NCBI RefSeq assembly: GCF_020686945.1 | Contig: NZ_JAJEPR010000012.1 | Location: forward strand, 33,251-97,250 | DNA: 64,000 nt | Direction of reading: 5' to 3' | Source: Limivivens faecihominis | GTDB taxonomy: Bacteria > Bacillota > Clostridia > Lachnospirales > Lachnospiraceae | Part shown: one piece after another, positions 48,493-57,456 of the stretch | Layout: every line of letters starts with the position of its first letter | How positions within the stretch are numbered: position 1 is the first letter of the stretch | Translations under genes and position numbers: made by a program | Notes under the pieces: generated by a model | Databases searched by the model: none | The model's input: only the letters and a program-made list of their open reading frames with translations | What the model was told of the DNA's origin: nothing

Positions 48493-50658
48493 ATGGAAAT
48501 CAATAAACAACTGGCAAAGGAACTGGAGGTTCAGGAGTGGCAGGTAGACGCCGCCGTGAAACTCATCGACGAGGGAAACACGATTCCCTTCATCTCCCGT
48601 TACCGGAAAGAGGCCACCGGTTCCCTGAACGACGAGGTTTTAAGAAAACTTTTTGAACGGCTGACCTATCTCCGGAATCTGGAGGAGAAAAAGCAGCAGG
48701 TTCTTTCTGTGATAGAAGAGCAGGGCAAGCTGACACCGGAGCTGAAAAAGCAGATCCTGGCAGCAGAGACTCTTGTGGTGGTGGACGATCTCTACCGCCC
48801 CTATCGTCCGAAACGGCGGACCAGAGCGACGATCGCGAAGGAAAAAGGTCTGGAGCCCCTGGCAAATCTCATCCGCCTGCAGCTGACAAAACGTCCGCTG
48901 GAGGAAGATGCCAAAGCTTTTCTTTCTGAGGAAAAAGAAGTCCTTACGGTGGAGGATGCCTTGAACGGAGCCAGAGATATTCTGGCAGAGGCCATCTCCG
49001 ACGAGGCTGATTACCGGATCCATATCCGTGACCTCACAATGAAAGAAGGAACGCTCATTTCCACGGCGCGGGACGAGAAAGCCCAGTCCGTCTATGAGAA
49101 TTACTACAGCTACGAAGAGCCTGTATCCAAAGTGGCAGGTCACCGGATCCTGGCGATCAACCGTGGTGAAAAGGAGAAATTCCTGACCGTAAAGGTGGGC
49201 GCTCCCGAGGAGCGAATCCTCCGTTATCTGGAAAAAATGGTGATCTCCAATGAAAATCCCCACACCACACCTGTGTTAAAAGAGGTCATCGCTGACAGCT
49301 ACGGTCGTCTGATCGCCCCGGCTATTGAGCGTGAGATCCGCAATGTTCTGACGGAGAAGGCGGAGGACGGCGCCATCACGGTCTTCGGTAAAAACCTGAC
49401 CCAGCTTCTGATGCAGCCACCAATCGCAGGCCAGGTGGTCCTTGGCTGGGACCCGGCTTTCCGTACTGGCTGTAAGCTGGCTGTTGTGGATGCCACAGGA
49501 AAAGTGCTGGACACCACGGTCATTTACCCCACAGCTCCCACGACGGAGAAGAAAATCCACGATGCCAAGGAGACACTGAAAAAGCTCATTTCCAAATATC
49601 ATGTGACCCTGTTCTCCGTGGGAAACGGAACCGCTTCCCGCGAATCCGAGCAGATCATCGTGGAGCTTTTAAAGGAGATCCCGGAGAAAGTTCAGTATGT
49701 CATCGTCAACGAGGCAGGAGCTTCCGTTTATTCCGCCAGCGCCCTGGCAACCGAGGAGTTCCCGAATTTTGACGTGGGACAGAGAAGTGCCGCTTCTATT
49801 GCGCGCCGTCTTCAGGACCCGCTGGCAGAACTCGTAAAAATCGATCCGAAATCCATCGGTGTGGGTCAGTATCAGCACGACTGCAACCAGAAAAAGCTGG
49901 GTGAGACCCTGACCGGTGTGGTGGAAGACTGCGTAAATAAGGTTGGCGTGGACTTAAATACTGCTTCTGCTTCCCTTCTGGGTTATGTTTCCGGCATCAG
50001 CAAGGCCATCGCGAAGAACATTGTCGCATACCGTGAGGAAAACGGCCGCTTCGGAACGAGAAAAGAGCTTCTCAAAGTTGCCAAGCTGGGTCCGAAAGCC
50101 TACGAGCAGTGTGCCGGTTTCCTTCGGATCCCGGGCGGGGAGAATCTCCTGGACAACACCGGCGTTCATCCCGAATCCTACGAGGCGGCAGAGAAGCTGC
50201 TGAAGAGCCTCGGCTACAGCGAAGAGGATGTGAAGGCCGGAAATCTCAAGGATCTTGGCCGGAAAATCAGAGATTATAAGAAAACGGCAGAGATGCTTGG
50301 CATCGGCGAACCCACTCTCCGCGACATCGTCAAAGAGCTGGAGAAACCGGGCCGCGATCCCCGTGACGAGATGCCCCGCCCAATCCTCAGAAGTGACGTG
50401 ATGGATATGAAGGACCTGAAGCCGGGCATGATCTTAAAAGGCACGGTCCGCAACGTCATCGACTTCGGCGCTTTCGTGGATATCGGCGTCCATCAGGACG
50501 GTCTGGTACACATTTCCCAGATGAGCAGCAAGAAGTTCGTCAAACATCCGCTGGATGTGGTGAGCGTCGGCGATATCGTGGATGTAAAAGTGCTGGATGT
50601 GGATCTGAACAAGAAACGAATCTCTCTTTCTATGAAGCTGGGTGAGGAAAAACGATGA
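48493..50658 (+). CDS. tex: Tex-family transcription accessory / RNA-binding protein
   Basis: A 721-residue Tex protein. N-terminal helical domain (about 1–190), a YqgF-like RNase H-fold domain (about 315–440, GWDPAFRTGCKLAVVDATGKVLDT), tandem helix-hairpin-helix motifs (about 485–560) and a C-terminal S1 RNA-binding domain (about 640–710, GMILKGTVRNVIDFGAFVDIGVHQDGLVHISQM). It acts on RNA polymerase or nascent RNA. The stop overlaps the next start by 4 bases. Confidence 0.96.
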   Translation: MEINKQLAKELEVQEWQVDAAVKLIDEGNTIPFISRYRKEATGSLNDEVLRKLFERLTYLRNLEEKKQQVLSVIEEQGKLTPELKKQILAAETLVVVDDLYRPYRPKRRTRATIAKEKGLEPLANLIRLQLTKRPLEEDAKAFLSEEKEVLTVEDALNGARDILAEAISDEADYRIHIRDLTMKEGTLISTARDEKAQSVYENYYSYEEPVSKVAGHRILAINRGEKEKFLTVKVGAPEERILRYLEKMVISNENPHTTPVLKEVIADSYGRLIAPAIEREIRNVLTEKAEDGAITVFGKNLTQLLMQPPIAGQVVLGWDPAFRTGCKLAVVDATGKVLDTTVIYPTAPTTEKKIHDAKETLKKLISKYHVTLFSVGNGTASRESEQIIVELLKEIPEKVQYVIVNEAGASVYSASALATEEFPNFDVGQRSAASIARRLQDPLAELVKIDPKSIGVGQYQHDCNQKKLGETLTGVVEDCVNKVGVDLNTASASLLGYVSGISKAIAKNIVAYREENGRFGTRKELLKVAKLGPKAYEQCAGFLRIPGGENLLDNTGVHPESYEAAEKLLKSLGYSEEDVKAGNLKDLGRKIRDYKKTAEMLGIGEPTLRDIVKELEKPGRDPRDEMPRPILRSDVMDMKDLKPGMILKGTVRNVIDFGAFVDIGVHQDGLVHISQMSSKKFVKHPLDVVSVGDIVDVKVLDVDLNKKRISLSMKLGEEKR

Positions 50659-51095
50659 GTGAAAAGCCTTATTGGGAGGGAAAAGAGTATTCCTTCGTCT
50701 GTCATAAAGAATGTGAATACTTTCCCTGCCATAAAACCAACGATCCGGACAATTTCAACTGTCTTTTCTGCTACTGTCCCCTTTACGCCCTGGGAGACGC
50801 CTGCGGCGGAAACTTCCGCTTCACGGAAAAAGGCGTCAAAGACTGCACGAACTGCCTCCTTCCCCATGTGCGGAAAAATTATGGCTATGTGACGGGAAAA
50901 TACAGCGAGATCATGGAAGTGGCCGGGAAGAACAGGAAGGAAAACCGGGAGCTGATCCAGGAAACGGCAGAAGAGCTGAAAACCCTGACAGAGGAAAGTC
51001 TCACGGAGGCCTCCGACGAGAACCAGAAGGAGCGTCTGGAAAAAATCCAGAAGCTGACCAGAGAGCTCCTGCGCGTGAGCGGAGCAGAAAAATAA
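50655..51095 (+). CDS. Cysteine-rich small domain protein
   Basis: A 146-residue protein. The first 70 residues hold about nine cysteines in the Cys_rich_small arrangement (CHKECEYFPCHK, CLFCYCPLYALGDACGG, CTNCLLPH), probably binding a metal or cluster. A charged helical tail with coiled-coil character follows (about 85–146). Relatives often sit by cobalamin genes; here the partner is tex, to which it is translationally coupled. Confidence 0.85.
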   Translation: MSEKPYWEGKEYSFVCHKECEYFPCHKTNDPDNFNCLFCYCPLYALGDACGGNFRFTEKGVKDCTNCLLPHVRKNYGYVTGKYSEIMEVAGKNRKENRELIQETAEELKTLTEESLTEASDENQKERLEKIQKLTRELLRVSGAEK

Positions 51096-51115
51096 AACGG
51101 AACGGGGAGTAGGAT

Positions 51116-51445
51116 ATGCTGACATTTATGAAGCTCTGCTGTCTTGTTATTATGGAAGCCTTCGCGGCAGTGATCTTTCTGGAAGGGATCCTTCAGTGGA
51201 AACAGAAAGAGCCGGTGCGTTTCTGGTCGGAAGAGCAGGCAGCGGAGGAAAACTCTGTGAAAAATGTGAAAATCTATAACCGGATTCATGGGTCGCTGTG
51301 GATGATTTTAGGCGGCGTCTCCATGATCTCCCTGATCGTCAATTATCTGACGGGAGCAGCGCATACCGGCTTTACGGTTCTCTGCGGGATCGTGGTCATG
51401 TTTGTGATCCATCAGATTACAGGGAAAATATTACGGCGGGCCTGA
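51116..51445 (+). CDS. Small membrane protein (DUF3784-like)
   Basis: A 109-residue protein with three hydrophobic segments (about 5–25, 58–78, 83–100). A helix-loop with NVKIYNRIHGSLWMILGG is the most distinctive part. It resembles DUF3784-type small membrane proteins, without certainty. Its stop codon lies in the loop of the following terminator. Confidence 0.65.
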   Translation: MLTFMKLCCLVIMEAFAAVIFLEGILQWKQKEPVRFWSEEQAAEENSVKNVKIYNRIHGSLWMILGGVSMISLIVNYLTGAAHTGFTVLCGIVVMFVIHQITGKILRRA

Positions 51446-51455
51446 TGGCCCGCCG
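51436..51455. terminator. Terminator overlapping a stop codon
   Basis: GGCGGGCC and GGCCCGCC enclose TGAT, which contains the stop of the gene at 51116. A T-rich tract follows on the plus strand. It lies between convergent genes. Confidence 0.8.
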
Positions 51456-51464
51456 CTTTCGTTT

Positions 51465-52880
51465 TTATTTGCTTTTTTTCATCTGGATTCCATGCTGTTT
51501 TCGAAACTCCTCAATCGTGGCCATGCCCGGCCCGGATACGGGACGGATCCATTTTCCGGAGTAGAGATGCCGCTGCATGAGGATGTACCGGATGGGCTCA
51601 TCGATGTAGCAGAAAGCAAACACCAGAAGGAAGGGCGCGTGGAAATAGAAGTTGGAGAGATACACGAAGGGAAGCACCATGAGGTACATAAACGTGATCT
51701 CGAGGATGGAACCGAAAGCCGCGTCGCCCGCGGAACGGTAAGTGTCATTCTGGGCCCAGTTTCCCATACGGATGATGGCAGCGACACTGTAAATGATCAG
51801 CATGCCGGTACCGATCCGGTAGGATTCCCCGGAAAGCCCCAGGGTGTGGAGGAGCGGGTTGTGGACCAGCAAAAGGACGAGACAGGCCACGCCGATGATG
51901 CCGCTGCAGAGGTAGACGAGTCGTTTCGCTCTCTGGAAAGCTGTCTCGTGATTTCCGGCCCCAACTTCCTTTCCGACGAGAACGGAGGCCGCATTGGAAA
52001 AGCCGCTGAAGAAGGCAATGACCAGACCCTCCATGGTACGGAAGACCGCCACGGCGGCGATGGCCTGCTCGGTCTGGCGTCCCAGCACGACGTTGATCAG
52101 CATGTTTCCCACACCGATGAGCACCTCATTGCAGATGATGGGGAAACATTTTTCAAGATACTGGGCAACAGCGGAGCGGGTCCAGCGGAAATGCTTGGAA
52201 AATTCCAGTACATAGGGAATCTTTTTATAAAGAACAAAGCTGATCAGAACCAGAAGGTTTACGATGCCTGCGAGAACGGTTCCCACAGCGGCGCCGGAAG
52301 CGCCCATCTTCGGCAGTCCGCATTTTCCAAAGATGAAAAGATAGTTGAAAAAGCAGTTTGCCACGACGGAGGCGATGCCGCCGTAGAGCGGAATCCGCAC
52401 CTGTTCGATGGAGCGGAGCAGGGCGCTCATGGCCATGGCTAGGATCTGGAGCGGATAGGCGAAGCCGACGATCCGGAGATAGGAAATACCGATGGCCTGG
52501 ATCTCCGCCTTGTCTGTGTAGACGCCCATGACAAACTCCGGCGCACAGATGGCGAGAGCCGCGAAGACGAGGCCGACCGTCATCATGAAGAGCAGAGTCA
52601 TGCCGTAGGAACGGGTGATGCCCTCGTCATCCTTTGCTCCCCAGTACTGAGCAAAGAAGAGCATGCCGCCGCCGATGAAGCCCCAGTAGCCGGAAAACAT
52701 GAGGCTTGAGAACTGGGCGCAGAGCCCGATGGCTCCCACAGCTTTCTCTCCGATAGATGCCAGCATGATGGTGTCCACCATACTTCCGGTGGTGGTCAGG
52801 AGGTTCTGCAGGGCTACGGGAACGGCGATGATGGCGATGTGCTTCAGAAAGTAGCCCCAGTCAAATTTCTCTTGTTTCAT
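51465..52880 (-). CDS. MATE-family efflux transporter
   Basis: A 471-residue membrane protein with about 12 helices in two homologous halves (MATE). The N terminus is KQEKFDWGYFLKHIAIIAVPVALQNLLTTTGSMVDTIMLA, and FGKCGLPKMGASGAAVGTVLAG marks the middle. It would export organic cations or drugs using a Na+ or H+ gradient. The start at 52880 is chosen because translation upstream lacks similarity to the family; a much longer frame continues upstream through the patB promoter region. Confidence 0.92.
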   Translation of the reverse strand: MKQEKFDWGYFLKHIAIIAVPVALQNLLTTTGSMVDTIMLASIGEKAVGAIGLCAQFSSLMFSGYWGFIGGGMLFFAQYWGAKDDEGITRSYGMTLLFMMTVGLVFAALAICAPEFVMGVYTDKAEIQAIGISYLRIVGFAYPLQILAMAMSALLRSIEQVRIPLYGGIASVVANCFFNYLFIFGKCGLPKMGASGAAVGTVLAGIVNLLVLISFVLYKKIPYVLEFSKHFRWTRSAVAQYLEKCFPIICNEVLIGVGNMLINVVLGRQTEQAIAAVAVFRTMEGLVIAFFSGFSNAASVLVGKEVGAGNHETAFQRAKRLVYLCSGIIGVACLVLLLVHNPLLHTLGLSGESYRIGTGMLIIYSVAAIIRMGNWAQNDTYRSAGDAAFGSILEITFMYLMVLPFVYLSNFYFHAPFLLVFAFCYIDEPIRYILMQRHLYSGKWIRPVSGPGMATIEEFRKQHGIQMKKSK

Positions 52881-53031
52881 TGGTAAAATCCTCCAAAAAT
52901 AAAAGTGTGTGAAAATTACAAAGTCATCCAATTCTATCACAGAGTTCGCTTTCGCTGCTATAGCTGTTCTGCTGAAAAAAACACGGTTTTTTCGGCTTTC
53001 TGGATAAAGACAAAAGTCCGAAAACGTCCGC

Positions 53032-53060
53032 TTTACAGAAACAGAAAAAAAGCTTATACT
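53032..53060 (+). promoter_or_regulatory. patB promoter
   Basis: TTTACA, 17 bases and TATACT lie 45 bases before the patB start. Confidence 0.7.
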
Positions 53061-53105
53061 GAGGACAGCATTAACTACTATTGGAGAAGGAGTATACCAA
53101 AGAAC

Positions 53106-54311
53106 ATGAAGTACGATTTTACGACAATCTACGACCGTCACGGCAAGGATGCCCTGGCAGTTGATAATATGGGAGACGGTCAGGCGCCGGATCTTCCGAA
53201 GGAAGGCTTTGACGCGATTCCGATGTGGGTGGCAGATATGAACTTTGCCACGGTTCCCACGGTGCAGGAGGCGCTGACAGAGCGTATCAAACATCCGCTT
53301 TTCGGTTATTTCCCGCCCTCAGAGGAATATTTTGATTCCATCATCCGCTGGCAGACGAAAAGGAACGGAGTTATCGGCCTTAGCAAAGAGCACATCGGCT
53401 ATGAGAACGGCGTACTCGGCGGCGTGATCTCCGCGCTTGGTGCTTTTGCGATTCCGGGGGACAGTGTACTGCTTCACAGTCCGACCTATGTTGGTTTTAC
53501 ACGCTGCATCATTGACAGCGGTTTCCATATCGTACACAGCCCGCTGAAGAAAGATGAAAACGGCGTATGGCGCATGGATTATGAGGATATGGACGCAAAA
53601 CTGAAGGCAAATAAGATCCATGTGGCAGTTTTCTGCAGCCCGCACAATCCCTGTGGCCGTGTCTGGGAAAAATGGGAGATCGAGAAAGCCATGGAAGTCT
53701 ATAAAGCGAATGACTGCGTGGTGATCTCCGATGAGATCTGGTCTGACCTGATCCTTCCCGGAAACCATCATACGCCGACGCAGAGCGTCAGCGAGGATGC
53801 CAGAAACCGTACGATTGCTTTTTATGCGCCGAGCAAGACCTTCAACCTGGCCGGACTGGTGGGAAGTTATCATATCGTTTATAATCAATATCTCCGGGAT
53901 CGCCTGATCTCCAAGGCTGAGAAAACAGAGTACAATTCCATGAACGTTCTTTCCATGCATGCCCTTATCGGTGCTTACCGGCCGGAAGGCTATGAGTGGG
54001 TGGACGAGCTCTGTCAGGTCATTGACGGAAACATGGAGTTCGCCTGCAATTATATCAGAGAACACTTTGAGGGCGTCCGTGTGAGCCGTCCCCAGGGAAC
54101 CTACATGCTTTTCGTGGATTTTGAAGGCTGGTGCCAAAAGACCGGAAGAAGTATGGATCAGCTGATCAAGGCCGGCTGGGATGTCGGTGTGGCATGGCAG
54201 GATGGCAGACCCTTCCATGGCGAGTACAGCATCCGCATCAACCTGGCCCTGCCCCTTACGAAAGTGCAGGAAGCCTTTGGCCGCCTGAACAAATACGTCA
54301 TCAACGCATAA
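53106..54311 (+). CDS. patB: PatB/MalY-family PLP-dependent C–S lyase/aminotransferase
   Basis: A 401-residue fold-type I PLP enzyme. The PLP lysine is in FYAPSKTFNLAGLVGSY, the cofactor-phosphate region includes SDEIWSDLILPG, and CSPHNPCGRVW is the NPxGR motif. The N-terminal MPMWVADMNF-like IPMWVADMNFATVPTV is diagnostic for MalY/PatB cystathionine beta-lyases, which cleave C–S bonds in methionine and cysteine metabolism. The start at 53106 follows GGAGAAGGAG; the longer frame upstream has no support. Confidence 0.93.
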   Translation: MKYDFTTIYDRHGKDALAVDNMGDGQAPDLPKEGFDAIPMWVADMNFATVPTVQEALTERIKHPLFGYFPPSEEYFDSIIRWQTKRNGVIGLSKEHIGYENGVLGGVISALGAFAIPGDSVLLHSPTYVGFTRCIIDSGFHIVHSPLKKDENGVWRMDYEDMDAKLKANKIHVAVFCSPHNPCGRVWEKWEIEKAMEVYKANDCVVISDEIWSDLILPGNHHTPTQSVSEDARNRTIAFYAPSKTFNLAGLVGSYHIVYNQYLRDRLISKAEKTEYNSMNVLSMHALIGAYRPEGYEWVDELCQVIDGNMEFACNYIREHFEGVRVSRPQGTYMLFVDFEGWCQKTGRSMDQLIKAGWDVGVAWQDGRPFHGEYSIRINLALPLTKVQEAFGRLNKYVINA

Positions 54312-54324
54312 AGAAAACGAAGAG

Positions 54325-54365
54325 AAAGACAGACTGGAACACAAAAATCCAGCCTGTCTTTTTTT
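54325..54365 (+). terminator. patB terminator
   Basis: AAAGACAGACTGG pairs with CCAGCCTGTCTTT, followed by more T. Confidence 0.87.
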
Positions 54366-54367
54366 GC

Positions 54368-54396
54368 TTGCATTTTTCGTCAAGTAGGTATACAAT
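54368..54396 (+). promoter_or_regulatory. lon promoter
   Basis: TTGCAT, 17 bases and TACAAT; the CIRCE operator begins 15 bases after the −10, over the likely transcription start. Confidence 0.65.
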
Positions 54397-54410
54397 ACAA
54401 CAAATAAGTA

Positions 54411-54437
54411 TCAGCACTCAACTTAAATGAGTGCTAA
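54411..54437 (+). promoter_or_regulatory. CIRCE operator (HrcA binding site)
   Basis: TCAGCACTC, nine bases and GAGTGCTAA: the consensus TTAGCACTC-N9-GAGTGCTAA with a single mismatch. It lies between the promoter and the start of lon, so HrcA should repress lon until heat or misfolding stress. Confidence 0.93.
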
Positions 54438-54458
54438 CAAAAGAAGGAGGAGTGACAA

Positions 54459-56729
54459 ATGATGTTTACAATGCCGGTTTATGATATGATGCTGCTTCCG
54501 GGTGTAACGTTTTATTTCAAGAAAGATATTTTTCAGCAGATGGGCAATCAGGACGCCAAAGCCGGAGACGATGTCCTTTTCCTGATGCAGAGAACGGACA
54601 AAGACAGGAAAGACCTGACGCCGGAGGATTTTTATCCCGTTGGTGTCTCCGGAAAACTGGATTCCGTCGACAATGAGGGCAATATCCGGATTCGCACGGT
54701 GGCGAGAGTGGATCTATCCGATCTCGAGATGGCGGAGGACGGCATTCTGGCCAACGCGAGCATCCGGCCCGACACGGAGGATATCACCCCCGAGGAGGAG
54801 AAAGCGATTTTCGACCGGGTAAAAAATGTCCTTTTAAATTATATCAGCCAGTTCCAGTGGGGCGTGCTGGCGCGAAACTATGTGCTGCACTGGAAGAATC
54901 TGGAGGAGACCCTCTGCGCGGTCTCCGGTTACATCCATATCCCCTGGGAGGATAAATACCGGATCATCGAGACCGATTCCAGAAAGGAACGCTGCGAGCT
55001 CATCGAAAAAGCCATCCGGGAGGCCATCGAGGTCAACCGCGTGGGCGTGGAGGCAGAAAATGCCCAGAAGGAAAACAACGAGCGCCTTTACCGCGAGGCA
55101 GCCCTGAAAAAACAGATCGAGCTTCTGCAGCAGGAGCTCGACGATATGCATCCGGAAAATATCTCCGACGTGCGCCGGTTTGAGCAGAAAATAGAGGCCT
55201 CCGGCATGGGAGAGGAGGCGCGCAAAGAGGCGGACAAAGTCCTGAACCGCATGAAACAGGAAGGCCAGGACGGCCATGAGTACGGCATGCTCTACGATTA
55301 TCTGGAGTTCGTCACCTCCCTTTCCTGGAAGCCGGAACCCGCCGCCGCGATTGATCTGAAGGAGGCCGAGAAAATCCTGGACGAGGATCATTACGGCCTT
55401 TCCAAGGTAAAGGAGCGTATCATCCAGCAGCTGGCTGTCATGGCTCTGAATAAGAAACAGTCCGGTTCCGTCCTGCTCTTTGTGGGAGCGCCGGGTACGG
55501 GTAAGACCAGCATCGGCCAGAGCATCGCGAGGGCTCTCGGAAGAAAATATGTCCGGATCAGCCTTGGCGGCGTCCGGGATGAGGCGGAGATCCGCGGCCA
55601 CAGAAGAACCTATATCGGAGCCATGCCGGGCCGTATCATGCAGGGAATGCAGCGGGCAGGCGTCATGAATCCCGTCATGGTTCTGGATGAGGTGGATAAG
55701 CTTTCCAAGGATTATTCCGGAGATCCCGCGAGCGCCCTTCTGGAGGTGCTGGACCCGGAGCAGAACAATACCTTTGCAGACCACTATATGAATGTGCCCT
55801 ACGATCTCTCCAATGTGCTCTTTGTCTGCACGGCCAACTCTGTGGACACGATCCCGGAGCCGCTCCTGAATCGTATGGAAGTGATCCAGTTCCCGGGCTA
55901 CACGGCTGTGGAAAAATTCCAGATCGCGAAACGCCATCTTCTTCCCGCCGCCATGAAAAACGCCGGAATCAAAGCCCAGAATCTCAAAGTCACGGACGGA
56001 GCCATCAAACGCCTGATCAGCGGCTATACGGCGGAAGCCGGTGTCCGTGGCCTGAAAAAACAGCTGGACGTTCTCTGCCGGAGCGCGGCAGTGAAGCTGG
56101 TCAAAGGCGAACAGAAGAGCATTTCTGTGAGCGAAAAACGGCTGCCCCAGTTTCTCGGTCATCATGAGATCCGTCACGAACATGTCCTGGCTAACAAGGA
56201 GCCCGGCGTCATCACTGGTCTTGCCTGGACGGCGGCAGGCGGAGAGATTCTCTTCATTGAGACCTCCCTGGCTCCCGGAAAAGGCAACCTTATCATCACC
56301 GGCCAGTTGGGCGATGTGATGAAGGAGTCCGCGCGAATTGCGTTAAGCCTAGTGAAACATATGTACCCCGAGGAAGCGGCGAAGCTTGAGGACCACGATC
56401 TTCACATCCATGTGCCCGCCGGAGCCGTTCCGAAAGACGGCCCCTCTGCCGGTATCACCCTCACGACGGCTCTCGCCTCCCTTCTCACCGGCAAGTCCGT
56501 GAGCCCGGAGTACGCCATGACCGGCGAGGTCTCCCTGACGGGCCGGGTCATGCCCATCGGCGGCCTGCCCGAAAAACTCATGGCCGCAGAGCGCGCCGGC
56601 GTGAAAACGGTCTTCATACCGAAAGAAAATGAGGAAGACCTTGAGGAAGTGGCAAAAGAAGTCAGAGAGAAACTGACGATCCTTCCGGTGGAGAAAGTCA
56701 CCGACGTGCTGGAAAAAGTATTGCAGTAA
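54459..56729 (+). CDS. lon: ATP-dependent protease Lon
   Basis: A 756-residue LonA. The N-terminal LAN domain (about 1–200) is followed by a coiled-coil segment, the AAA+ module with Walker A GAPGTGKTS (about 343–351) and Walker B VMVLDEVDK, the sensor region and a Ser-Lys protease domain with GPSAGITL and a Lys in the next 45 residues. It degrades misfolded and regulatory proteins in the cytoplasm. It is slightly short of the typical 775–785 residues. AGAAGGAGG precedes two adjacent ATG codons. The promoter carries a CIRCE site. Confidence 0.96.
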   Translation: MMFTMPVYDMMLLPGVTFYFKKDIFQQMGNQDAKAGDDVLFLMQRTDKDRKDLTPEDFYPVGVSGKLDSVDNEGNIRIRTVARVDLSDLEMAEDGILANASIRPDTEDITPEEEKAIFDRVKNVLLNYISQFQWGVLARNYVLHWKNLEETLCAVSGYIHIPWEDKYRIIETDSRKERCELIEKAIREAIEVNRVGVEAENAQKENNERLYREAALKKQIELLQQELDDMHPENISDVRRFEQKIEASGMGEEARKEADKVLNRMKQEGQDGHEYGMLYDYLEFVTSLSWKPEPAAAIDLKEAEKILDEDHYGLSKVKERIIQQLAVMALNKKQSGSVLLFVGAPGTGKTSIGQSIARALGRKYVRISLGGVRDEAEIRGHRRTYIGAMPGRIMQGMQRAGVMNPVMVLDEVDKLSKDYSGDPASALLEVLDPEQNNTFADHYMNVPYDLSNVLFVCTANSVDTIPEPLLNRMEVIQFPGYTAVEKFQIAKRHLLPAAMKNAGIKAQNLKVTDGAIKRLISGYTAEAGVRGLKKQLDVLCRSAAVKLVKGEQKSISVSEKRLPQFLGHHEIRHEHVLANKEPGVITGLAWTAAGGEILFIETSLAPGKGNLIITGQLGDVMKESARIALSLVKHMYPEEAAKLEDHDLHIHVPAGAVPKDGPSAGITLTTALASLLTGKSVSPEYAMTGEVSLTGRVMPIGGLPEKLMAAERAGVKTVFIPKENEEDLEEVAKEVREKLTILPVEKVTDVLEKVLQ

Positions 56730-56753
56730 ATCAGCGGGTTTCGAATATTTGGA

Positions 56754-56786
56754 GGTGCTGTGTGCCAGTGGCACACGTTTAGCACC
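56754..56786. repeat. Two-part palindrome in a gene-free stretch
   Basis: GGTGCT/AGCACC encloses GTGTGCC/GGCACAC, 25 bases past lon. The sequence 56730–56935 holds no gene; its GAAGCGGAGCGGAGAC and GCTGCGTAGCAGCG segments look like parts of a dispersed repeat. It could also end the lon transcript, although no T tract follows. Confidence 0.5.
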
Positions 56787-56935
56787 GACCGAAGCGGAGC
56801 GGAGACCTTGCGGAAGCTGCGTAGCAGCGTATTAAGAAAGTTCCTTCATTTTTTATTCTTGAAACACAGAACGACCCCAAAAAGGTCACAGATGTTTCTT
56901 AAGATGGATAAAAAGAAATGAAAGGAGCTTTTTTA

Positions 56936-57165
56936 ATGATGATGAGGAGAAAAAAATGGGGTTCATTGGCAGCAATGCTGTTTCTGGCGGTAGCCTTTGG
57001 AGCAGGTTCGATGCTGCGCTGAGTATTGAATCTCTTCCGGAAGGCTGGGACGGATATTTCATCGGAAACAGCAGTGAGATCAGCAAAGTACATATCAACA
57101 AAGAGGGTTCGGTGGGGTATTGTCTTCTGGAAGAGTATTTTTTCGGGAAAAAGCTTGAAATCTGA
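56936..57165 (+). pseudogene. Remnant of a small exported protein
   Basis: A start with AAAGGAGC and three ATG codons opens a signal-like MMMRRKKWGSLAAMLFLAVAFGAG that stops at 57022. A different frame continues LSIESLPEGWDGYFIGNSSE…FFGKKLEI to 57165. The frame break directly after the signal peptide indicates a deletion or frameshift. I do not recognise the family. The FMN riboswitch promoter overlaps its tail. Confidence 0.55.
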
Positions 57166-57183
57166 AAAGAGCAGGTATATAAT
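57155..57183 (+). promoter_or_regulatory. Promoter of the FMN riboswitch–ribU transcript
   Basis: TTGAAA, 17 bases and a perfect TATAAT stand 20 bases before the riboswitch. Confidence 0.8.
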
Positions 57184-57202
57184 AGTCCCGAACAGAAAAA
57201 AG

Positions 57203-57315
57203 ATTCTTCGGGGCGAGGTGCAATTCCTCACCGGCGGTAAAGTCCGCGACCCGCGATGAGCGGCTGATTTGGTGCGATTCCAAAACCGACAGTACAGTCT
57301 GGATGAGAGAAGAAT
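57203..57315 (+). promoter_or_regulatory. FMN riboswitch (RFN element)
   Basis: The conserved RFN blocks are present in order: ATTCTTCGGGGCGAGGTG, ATTCCTCACCGGCGGTAA, AGTCCGCGA, CTGATTTGGTG, GATTCCAAAACCGACAGT and AGTCTGGATGAGAGAAGA. FMN binding would favour the terminator at 57346 and lower ribU expression. Confidence 0.97.
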
Positions 57316-57345
57316 GCTGCAGAAGTTGCTGTATGTGTATGAGTC

Positions 57346-57379
57346 CCGGGTATCTTTATGATACCCGGTTTCTTTTTTT
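57346..57379 (+). terminator. Riboswitch-controlled terminator
   Basis: A 9-bp stem CCGGGTATC/GATACCCGG with a T-rich tail, 31 bases after the riboswitch and 78 before ribU: the expression platform. Confidence 0.9.
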
Positions 57380-57456
57380 CAGCGAGCCTGCAGCGATAGC
57401 GGAGACTCTCTTTTCTGAAATACGGGTTCGCCCGAAAGAGAAAAGGAGACAATGAA

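Noticed and set aside
51492..52442. A 316-codon plus-strand frame
   Set aside because: Antisense to the MATE transporter, rich in His/Gly/Asp as expected of shadow frames, no start signal.
54834..56183. A 449-codon minus-strand frame
   Set aside because: Antisense to lon; no domain, no start signal.
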